Assembly: GCA_001643675.2 (NCBI GenBank)
Contig: LSRY02000031.1
Span: 899,001-963,000, forward strand
Reading direction: 5' to 3'
Source: Monocercomonoides exilis
Taxonomy: Eukaryota > Preaxostyla > Oxymonadida > Polymastigidae
DNA: 64,000 bases
The notes beneath the pieces are model-generated. The model did no database searches and was not told the origin of the DNA. It saw only the letters and a list, made by a program, of their open reading frames with translations. This document shows, piece by piece, positions 56,474 through 64,000 of this stretch; positions within the stretch are counted from its first letter, which is position 1; each line of letters opens with the position of its first letter. The translations under genes were made by a program, and so were the position numbers.

Positions 56474-59400
56474 AAATTGGATTATAAGCGAGAGTTGAAT
56501 GATTTTTTGAAAAGAAAATTTGATGTTTTTTTTAATTAAAAAGAAACGAAAGATTGCTTTAAATGGAATTCATAAAATTCATTAACTTATTTATTTATAT
56601 TTTTCTTTTTCTTTTTCTTTTCTTTTCTTTTCTTATCTTTCTTTTTTCTTTCTTTCTTTTCTATTCTTTTCATCTTTTTCATAATTCACTTTTTTTTTAG
56701 CGCCTTCGGTGCAACTCTCTCGTTTTTCTCCCTCTCGAAGGCATCAGCTTCCTTCTGACTCCTTCGCCTATCAACAGAAACAGCCTCAATTGAATGTGTT
56801 CTCATCTTCTTTGTCTCCTTCTCTTTCTTCTTCCCCTTCCTCCTCTTCTTCTTCTCTTTACCCTTCCTCTCTTTATCCTTCTTCTTCTCTTTCTCCTTCT
56901 CCTTCTTCTTCTTCCTCTTCCTCTTCTTCTTTCCATTCGACAAGCAGAAGAAACAGCGATTGGGATGCTCAACTTCCTCTTCGGCGCAATTCTTCCATCG
57001 AAATGAATCAAAACCAACTTCAATCTTTTCTTTCTCCTTCTCCTTCTCCTTCTTCTTCTTCTTCTTCTCTTTCTCCTTCTCCTTCTTCATCTTCTTCTTC
57101 ATTTATTTCTTCTCCTTCTCCTTCTTCTTCTTCTTCTCTTTCTTCTCTTCCTCCTTCTCTTTCTTCTTCTGTTTCCTCAGCGATTTCAGCAGCGCTGGCG
57201 GAGCATCCGGAATTCGAAGGAAGAGAAATCGAACTTGTTATACAAGGAGAGGAAGGTATGTTTAGAGAAGAAGAAGAAGAAAGAGAAAGAAGAAGAAGAG
57301 AAGAAGAAGAGAGAGAAAGAGAAAGAGAAAGAAGAAGAGAAAGAGAAAGAGAAAGAGAAGAAAGAAATTCGATGTATAGCTACAAATTGAGAGGGCAGCT
57401 GAGCACAAGCAGAAGAGAATCAGTGAATGAAAACGGGATTTTGTTTGAAAATGAAAGAAAACGAAAGAAAGAAGAAGAAGAAGAAGAAGAAAGAGAAAGA
57501 GAAAGAGAAGAAGAAGAAATGAAGAAGAGGAAGAAGGAGAAAGAAAGAGAAAGAGAAAGAGAAAGAGAAAGAGAAAGAGAAAGAGAAAGAGAAAGAGAAA
57601 AGGAAGAAGAGAAGAAGAGAGAGAAAGAAAGGGAATATCAACTGGAACTGGAAAGGCTGAGGTTGAAGCAGAAAGAGTTGGAATATGAAATTGAGAAGGA
57701 AAAGCAGCTGGAAAGAGAAAGAGAGAAAATAAGAGAATTAGAAAGAATAAGAGGGAAAAGGGTGAGATTTGAAAAGGAAGAGAAAGAAGAAGAGAAAGAA
57801 GAGGAAGAGGAAGAAGAAGAGAAAGAGAAAGAAGAAGAAGAAGAAGAGAATAAAAAAAAGGAGGAAATGAAAGAAAAAGAGGAAAAAGAGGAGAAAAAAG
57901 AAGAAGTTTCAATAGATTCACAGAAAATTGAAAGGAAAGAAGAGAAAGAAGAGGAAAAACAACCAAAAGAGAAAGAAGAGAAAGAAGAAAGCGAAGAGTA
58001 TGAGTCATATGAAGAATCCGAATATGAAAGTGATGATGATGAAGATGAAGACGATGAAGACGAAGAAGAAAGATTGCCATCTTCTTCTTCTTCTTCTCGT
58101 CATTTCCTTCCAAAACAACCAAAAACCCAGCAAGTCACGTTTTCCTATCCCTTTTTGCGTCCAACGGATGGAGGGGTGAAAGTTTTGGATGGCGTTTTTG
58201 ACCCAAATTCACTCGTTTTCTATGCAAAAGGCAAGAAAGTTCCAAATCCAGCTGCTTTTAACCCGTCTGTGAAGATGCCAGGATATCCGGAAATGGCAGA
58301 GAAAGAAGAGAAAGAGGAGGAAGAGGAGGAAGAGGAAGAAAGAGAAGGGGAAGAGAAAGAAGAAGAAGGAGAAGGCCAAAAATCAAAAACATTAAAGAAA
58401 CGATCAACATCATCATTAATTCGTCAGCACAAAACAGATCTTGTCGTTCCATCGCTTTCTCCCGTCACGTTTTATCTTCCCTTTTTCGACCGCAAATTTC
58501 TCCATCTTTGCAAATGGCACTGTGTGCCCCGCCCGCAATACAAAACAAGCTGTGGCATTTCTTGCTTAACAGGCGTGTTTAACTATCTTTTCAGCTGCTT
58601 GGGCAGTGGTTCTCTTCCTCCCCTGACAACAGAGCAAGTGCTGGCGATTTTGGGCTTTACTCCGCCCTTTGGCGAGATCCACTTTGGGAAATTCACCGGC
58701 AATGGGACGCTGCTGATGTGGTTTATGAAGCTGTGTATGCATTTTGGGGTGAAAGGAAGGTGTGTCTATTTGTGGAAGCATAGCGGGGCGAACAAGACAG
58801 TTGGAGTGACTCCTGAAATGGCGCTGAGGCAGCTGAAAGAAGGGCTGAGGAGCGATAAGACGATGTTTATTTATCATTGGTGTGTGAGTGGAGGGGATGG
58901 AGGAAGTGTTGAAGGAAGAAAAAAAAAAGAAAAAAAAATGGGGGAGAGAGGGGAATAGATTGGGAAATTAGAAATGAATAAAAATATTTTATTGTTCTTT
59001 AACACTTTTCATCATTTAAAAATGCAATTTGCTTTTATTTTTTATCTTCTTTTTTTTGTTCTTTTATTTATTTATATCATTATGATTTTTCATAATTTAT
59101 CTCTTTCTCTTTCTCTTTCTCTTTCTCTTTCTCTTTCTCTTTCTCTTTCTCTTTCTCTTTCTCTTTCTCTTTCTCAGCCACAACCACTACATCACACCAG
59201 TTGGATACGAAGAGACGCCTCCACATGCAACATTGGCGTATGCGAAGGGAAATTTCACTGAAAACGACATTCCATCAATTGATAACACAGCATCTTCTGT
59301 GCCAAACAATCATTTGACTCAAAAAGAAAATGGAAGCGCTTCAACAGAGAAAGAAAATCTTTCTTCTTCTTCTTCTTCTTCTTCTCTTTCTCTTTCTTCT

Positions 59401-59919
59401 TCCCTTTCTTCTTCTTCTTCTTCTTCTCCCTCACAACCCTCTCCAATCGAGCCCAAAACAACCATCTTTCTCGCGGACACGAGTCGAACAAGCTCAGCTC
59501 TGCTGTCTGCGAAGTGGGAGAACATTGCCACAGACATTATGCTCCTACCTCCACAGCACTTCAACATTAGAAAGCCCTGGATAGGTGTGTACAAACTGGG
59601 GAAAAGCAACCCGTCACCAAAGGAACTGCAGAGCTTGAGGAAGGAGAAAGAGATTAAGAAGATGAATATGAAGATGAAGATGATGAAGAAGGGAGGGGTT
59701 GATGTGGTGGAGGAGGAGGAGGAGAAGGAGAAGGAGGAGAAGGAGGAGGAAGGAAACAAAAGGGAAGAAGAGCCAAATGCGAGAGAAGCTGATATTTCGA
59801 AGGGTAAACAAAAGCAAAAGAAAAATACTTCTCAGAAGAATAAATTATCTGGAAAGGAGAATGGAAAGAAACGTTCAATTGGAAGTCTTCATTGCATCTT
59901 AAAATTTTCGAAAATGTAA
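55217..59919 (+). CDS. BIVM-like protein with long low-complexity N-terminal half
   Basis: Three exons: 55217-56417, 56701-58879 and 59178-59919. Introns are GTATGT..TAG (283 bp) and GTGTGT..CAG (298 bp). The product has 1373 aa. The first ~950 residues are mostly acidic, Lys-rich, Ser-rich and Glu/Arg-rich runs. The conserved domain begins in exon 2: HCVPRPQYKTSCGISCLTGV, EQVLAILGFTPPFGEIHFGK and GNGTLLMWFMKLCMHFGVKG. The exon 2/3 junction restores FIYHCHNHYITPVGYEETPP, matching YHCQNHYFCPIGFEATP of vertebrate BIVM. Later come FLADTSRTSSALLSAKWENI and GSLHCILKFSKM, matching the BIVM C-terminus. BIVM has no established biochemical function. The conserved SCG Cys, the NHY His and a following (A)D residue are laid out like a papain-fold C39-type peptidase (inference). 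A second low-complexity block separates the last two conserved parts. Whether exon 1 belongs to the same transcript rests on phase and splice sites only. Confidence 0.8.
59101..59175. repeat. (CTCTTT)n hexamer array at intron acceptor
   Basis: About 75 bp of perfect TCTCTT hexamers end directly at the CAG acceptor (59175-59177) of BIVM-like intron 2, so the array is the intron's polypyrimidine tract. Confidence 0.92.
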
Positions 59920-60027
59920 CCCACTTTCCCCACTCATATAATTTTAAATATATTTTTTAGTTATTTTTTTTATTAAACAATTTTGGATTTTTTTTTTCTT
60001 AAATTTTCATATGCATCACAAAAGGCA

Positions 60028-60874
60028 ATGGGATTGATCACACTCAAAAAAAGAAATATTGTTCTCTTTTTAATAAAGTGCAGTTACTGGAACATTTGTT
60101 TTTTACCCTATTTTACTAATATTTTAGATTTCATGTATGAATTATGCATTTATTTTACATTGATTGTTATTTTGATTATTTATCAATTATTTTTTGCACA
60201 GGAAAATTGTTCCTTTATCGCATTCATGCTTTTTTAATACAAGCCATGAATTACTACACGATGAAGAATTTGAGGATCCTGAAAATTATATCGGATTTTA
60301 TCCAATACTATCAGAAGAAAACATAATATTTAATTCGGCAAGAATTCTGACATTTTATGTTTTTCAATTTTTTCCTCGAACTCTTCCCCCTCACTTTCTG
60401 TGGCATCTATTGATTTGCAGAAATCTACGAGATGTTTTGATGCTTTCTGCATATCCAAAAGGAATTGAATTTTTCGTAAAGATCCATAGATTTTTAACTT
60501 ATTTGATGCATATCGCAAGTATTTCGATTAAGGAAATGTGCCACGCAATTAGCCTTGTTGGAGACTTTGTTAAGAAAGAAAAGTACTACTATTTAGAAGG
60601 TGGTGTGTGCTGTGTATGCGATTCAACCATTGGAATGATTATTTTATGCGGTGTAATTGTCTCTTTGAAAATGAATAGAGAAACAGTTTTTAAGAATTCC
60701 AGTTGGAGTAGATTGCTCCATATCCCTCTCGAGTCTCTCAATGATAGTGAGAAGACTTTTTTGACGACTCTGATGTACAAAGCAACAATGAAATCAGAAA
60801 ATTACAAGTTAATTTTTTCGATGGTAACAAATGAGCCAATGCGTGCGTCAAAAACTCTTTATTATTCAATGTGA
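60028..60874 (+). CDS. Unidentified two-exon protein
   Basis: Exon 1 is 60028-60134 (MGLITLKKRNIVLFLIKCSY) and exon 2 is 60202-60874, with intron 60135-60201 (GTATGA..CAG). The phase matches and the product has 259 aa. Exon 2 contains HDEEFEDPENYIGFYPILSE, IEFFVKIHRFLTYLMHIASI, SLVGDFVKKEKYYYLEGGVC, the hydrophobic CDSTIGMIILCGVIVSLKMN and SLNDSEKTFLTTLMYKATMK. One or two membrane segments are possible. I do not recognise the family, and the first exon is less certain than the second. Confidence 0.5.
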
Positions 60875-61948
60875 GATCGATTATTTCTTATGATTTTTGT
60901 GAAAGTCTTCATATTCTTTGAACTTTATTTCCTGAATTGTTTTTATTGGGACTTCGTATTTTGTGTGAGGATTCTGAAAATTGAATGGTATTTTGTGAAA
61001 GTTTTTGCTTAAATGAACAATTTTTTTTTGTTTTGATGATGAATGTAATCTTGTTGCTTGATTTCAATGTTCTATTTTACAGTCTCAAATATTCATTATA
61101 AAAATTTATAATTATTTCTAATCTCACCAAAGATTACCAATAGTTATTTAAATTCGAAATTGAGCTTTCTTTTTTAAAGTTGGTTATTAAAACACTACAT
61201 GGACTAAAACAATAGTCGGTATAATTTCATTTCATTTTCTAAAAGATCATTTTTGAATTGAGATTTTTATAGAATAACTTTTTATTGAGCTCGTTTTGTT
61301 TTATAAGATGAATTGCACAATTTTTGTGTAATTGTGAAATTTTCGAAAATTTTTGAGATTCGTATATGTTATTTTGAAATAATCGGGTAATTTTGAAATT
61401 TTTCAGAAGAATTGAAAATAAGGCAGTTATTTTAAGTTCCACCAACAAATTTCAAGTAAAATTAAATTGTGGGAAAATCTTAATTTTTCACAATTTTATC
61501 CCCCTTTTTTATATAGCTAAAAGGATGTCAAAAAAAAAAATTGTTTTATTAATTCTATGAAAAAAGAAATTCACAATTAATAATGTTCAACAATTTGTAG
61601 ATAGAAAATTTTTGATTAGTTGCCAAAAAAATGTTCGAAAAATATTATTAGAAGAGTTTGGAGAAACAGGAAATAACAAGTCACAAACAAGTGGTGAAAA
61701 TGTTTTATTTGAGTGTATTTAATGATAGCAAAGATAACCTGACTACACTTCTCATGAATTCAGATGACATGTTAAAAAAGCATTCAAATAAAAATTTTCA
61801 GAAAAAGAAACAATTGAGATAATTAAATTGTATTTCTAGGCATTGGAAAACTGTTAGTGCTCAAAGAATTTGACATTTTACTTATCAATTTTCTTTCTGA
61901 ACAAGCTTTTGAGTTGATCTCCTTTATCAATTTTTTTTCCATCTCTTT
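60875..61948. other. AT-rich intergenic stretch
   Basis: No gene was found. It is the 3' flank of the minus-strand transposase; no terminal inverted repeat could be identified because the other end lies outside the window. Confidence 0.4.
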
Positions 61949-64000
61949 TCAGATGGAGTATTCTGTCGCTTTTCGATAGAATACTCCATCAGCTGGTTCC
62001 AAAGAATTGCATTCAATAACGATGTTGGTTAGCCAACATGCTATTTTTGCATCTGCATCAATATTCTGTTTTCCACCTGTATTCTTATCCGACAGTCTGA
62101 GCCATAACTTTTTAAGTCTGCCAAAAAACCATTCCACTGGGATTCTGAACTTTGCTAGACTTTTATTGAAATTTTCGATTGACTTTTCCATTCTGTCTTG
62201 AGATTGACTTTTGTTGCAAGTGGAAGAAGTCATAGAATTACTTGCATTTGAAGAAGGAAGAGGAGGGTGTGATGCGCAGGGATGAATTGTATTGTTGTTT
62301 GAGCTTGAAGTTATAAAATACGTGTTTGTGGAATTCTGTGAACATGAATTCGGAACAGGTGAAAAAGCCAAAGAAAAAGAAGAATTGAGAATTGAAGAAG
62401 GGGATCGAGGATTTGAACTTGTCAACGAAGCGAGATGAACTGAAGATGAAGGAGAAAAAAGTGAAGAAGGAGAAGGAGATTGATTTTGATTCGTGAAACT
62501 TGATTTTGAGAGAGGCAAGAATGCAGACGATGAATTTGATATGGAAGATAAAGAAAAAGATTGAGGCATTTCAGATGCTGAACATGAGACAGCAGAAGAC
62601 GTTGTGGAAATTTCAGAATTCAAAGAGTTGAACGAAGAATCTGATGAATATATAACCTCAGCAGATTCAAATGAAGTTGAAGATGAAATATCATCAGAGA
62701 TAGTTGAAGAAGCAGAAGGAGAGCAAGAGGAAGAAGAAGTTTCTAATGAAAATGACGAAGCCAAAGAAGGAGAGGAAGCAGAAGATGTGGATGCAGAAGA
62801 TGAGCTCAACGATGAGTTGAATGGAAAAGAATAAGGAGATGAACATGAAATGAATGTTGAAGGGGTCAAACATAATTTTCTTTGAAATGAAGATAATTTG
62901 CTGTTCGTAGAGTGTTTTTTAATTGGTGTTTTGACATCGATATCCGTGAAATGACCCTGGTAGCCTTTGTCTGCAACAATTGCCCATCTGTCTGTGTAAA
63001 GAGTGCAGAAATATTTTTCTTTTTCTTTGTCAGCCATCTTCAAATATTGAACACATCTTTCTTTTCCTTCACGATACAGTGCCACATCATGAACACCTCC
63101 CATTACTGCATTTGACACAAATAAAGCTTTATGAGGATGCAACGCGGAAACAGCAACTTCAAATTTCAGACTGCAAACTTGATGGTGTCCATCGTATAGT
63201 AGCTTTGAATCTTCAAATGGAATTGGAGGAGTTGAAACTTTGATAGTTGTCGCATCAACCAAAAGAGCAACTTGTGGATAGTCTTCATTCAAAGGCGATT
63301 GAGGTCTTGGAGGATTGATGAACATCTTTTCCAGTGCATTTAATAAAAATGGTCTTATGTTCTTGATCGAATTGCAAGTCATTGATTCTGAAATTCCAAG
63401 AGAAAAGGCAATCCTTTTAAACGTTGTTTTGCTAGAAAGCCATTCCAAACAAACAACAATTTCGTCATGTGTTGTCAATCTTTTCTTTGGACCCTGTTTT
63501 GGAATTGAGCTTATTTCTGATTGAACCAAGTTGCCTAATTCAATAAGAAAGTCAATTGTTTGCCGAAGATGTTCATCATCTGGGTTATTCAATTGAGAAT
63601 CAAAAAGAACTCCGTAGGTTTCACTATCATCCTCATTTTTTTCGGTGTGAATTTCCATTTGATTTATTTCTTCAAGTTGTAAATCTCTTCTCTCTTTCAA
63701 TGAATTGAAATCTGGTAATTTATTTCTTTTTGAAGCAATTTTTCCTTTTTTCTTCTTTGGTTTTGTTTCATTGCTTGAAGCATTCAACTGTTCAGGCTTG
63801 CCCCTCATCTCAGATTTTGCCGCCTTCGATAATTCAGTTGGAGAATTGTCAGAATTGTCAGAAGAGGAATATTGATCTCGCTCTTCTGATTCTCTTCTGT
63901 TGAAGCAAACCGAATCAGTTTTCCGTTTTGATGGAGTGTAGTCCGAAAGTGAGTTTGAATCTAATTGATCTTTGTCTATTGAAGTGTTTTGTATCACTGT
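61949..64000 (-). CDS. PIF/Harbinger (IS5-like, DDE_Tnp_4) transposase, 5' end outside window
   Basis: A continuous minus-strand frame of about 680 codons is still open at the window edge; the first in-frame ATG is ~64 codons in, so the start is not fixed. After an acidic/Lys-rich N-terminus there is a helix-turn-helix-like block (THDEIVVCLEWLSSKTTFKR then IAFSLGISESMTCNSI). The DDE core follows: LLVDATTI (Asp codon 63256-63254), SNAVMGGVHDVALYREG, ADKGYQG (Asp codon 62971-62969) and VEWFFGRLKKLWLRL (Glu near 62134). A Ser-rich insert of roughly 230 residues lies between the second Asp and the Glu, far longer than usual. There are no stops or frameshifts, so the element may be recently active. 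It ends in TAA just past a repeated TCGATAGAATACTCCATC-type stretch. Confidence 0.85.
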   Translation of the reverse strand, partial: TVIQNTSIDKDQLDSNSLSDYTPSKRKTDSVCFNRRESEERDQYSSSDNSDNSPTELSKAAKSEMRGKPEQLNASSNETKPKKKKGKIASKRNKLPDFNSLKERRDLQLEEINQMEIHTEKNEDDSETYGVLFDSQLNNPDDEHLRQTIDFLIELGNLVQSEISSIPKQGPKKRLTTHDEIVVCLEWLSSKTTFKRIAFSLGISESMTCNSIKNIRPFLLNALEKMFINPPRPQSPLNEDYPQVALLVDATTIKVSTPPIPFEDSKLLYDGHHQVCSLKFEVAVSALHPHKALFVSNAVMGGVHDVALYREGKERCVQYLKMADKEKEKYFCTLYTDRWAIVADKGYQGHFTDIDVKTPIKKHSTNSKLSSFQRKLCLTPSTFISCSSPYSFPFNSSLSSSSASTSSASSPSLASSFSLETSSSSCSPSASSTISDDISSSTSFESAEVIYSSDSSFNSLNSEISTTSSAVSCSASEMPQSFSLSSISNSSSAFLPLSKSSFTNQNQSPSPSSLFSPSSSVHLASLTSSNPRSPSSILNSSFSLAFSPVPNSCSQNSTNTYFITSSSNNNTIHPCASHPPLPSSNASNSMTSSTCNKSQSQDRMEKSIENFNKSLAKFRIPVEWFFGRLKKLWLRLSDKNTGGKQNIDADAKIACWLTNIVIECNSLEPADGVFYRKATEYSI

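Noticed and set aside
56802-57102. Arg/Lys-rich minus-strand frames opposite the BIVM-like exon 2
   Set aside because: They are shadows of TTC/CTT repeats. The plus-strand exon is tied by phase to a conserved domain.
11505-60000. Reassigned stop codons, as known in some oxymonads
   Set aside because: TAA, TAG and TGA each end a gene at the expected homologous position (uS8 with TAA, helical paralogue 1 with TAG, XRCC2 with TGA), so the standard code fits.

Overview
This 64 kb window is nuclear DNA of an AT-rich, intron-bearing protist. Genes are split by short (45-300 bp) GT-AG introns. TAA, TAG and TGA all end plausible genes, so the standard code applies. The sequence is full of microsatellites and homopolymers, and there are no operons or Shine-Dalgarno sites. 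The large surface proteins (beta-helix ectodomain, one membrane segment, kinase-like tail without catalytic residues) and the lineage-specific helical gene family fit a preaxostylan metamonad such as an oxymonad (Monocercomonoides-like). That assignment is inferred from family recognition only.

Layout. (1) 1-5.0 kb: the 3' part of a surface protein gene, nearly identical to the 3' part of the complete copy at 36.0-43.8 kb; the homology continues about 0.95 kb past the stop codons. (2) 5.3-7.9 kb: a GC-rich, frameshifted IQCH-like pseudogene. (3) 8.6-16.5 kb, mostly minus strand: a WDR70-like fragment, a proline-rich gene with an MTFR-like motif, and two paralogues of a three-exon helical protein family. 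(4) 17-31 kb: a decayed region with a near-perfect 1 kb palindrome (20250-21267), a broken surface-protein gene (21.3-24.4 kb), a second IQCH-like fragment (24.8-25.8 kb), an unidentified pseudogene (26-28 kb), an inverted surface-protein fragment (28.2-28.9 kb) and a Merlin-type transposase pseudogene (30.0-31.2 kb). (5) 31.75-33.19 kb: the third helical paralogue. (6) 36.0-43.8 kb: the complete surface protein gene. (7) 45.5-59.9 kb: conserved eukaryotic genes, namely an unidentified protein, XRCC2, ribosomal protein uS8 (RPS15A), proteasome-assembly chaperone PSMG2/PAC2 and a BIVM homologue, the last four closely packed. (8) 60.0-60.9 kb: a small unidentified two-exon gene. (9) 61.9 kb to the end: a PIF/Harbinger-type transposase, cut by the window edge.

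The housekeeping genes (recombination, translation, proteasome assembly) lie in one block. The surface-protein, IQCH-like and transposon material lies in blocks that have been duplicated, inverted and degraded. Exon joins were chosen because reading phase and family similarity agree on both sides; no transcript data were available.
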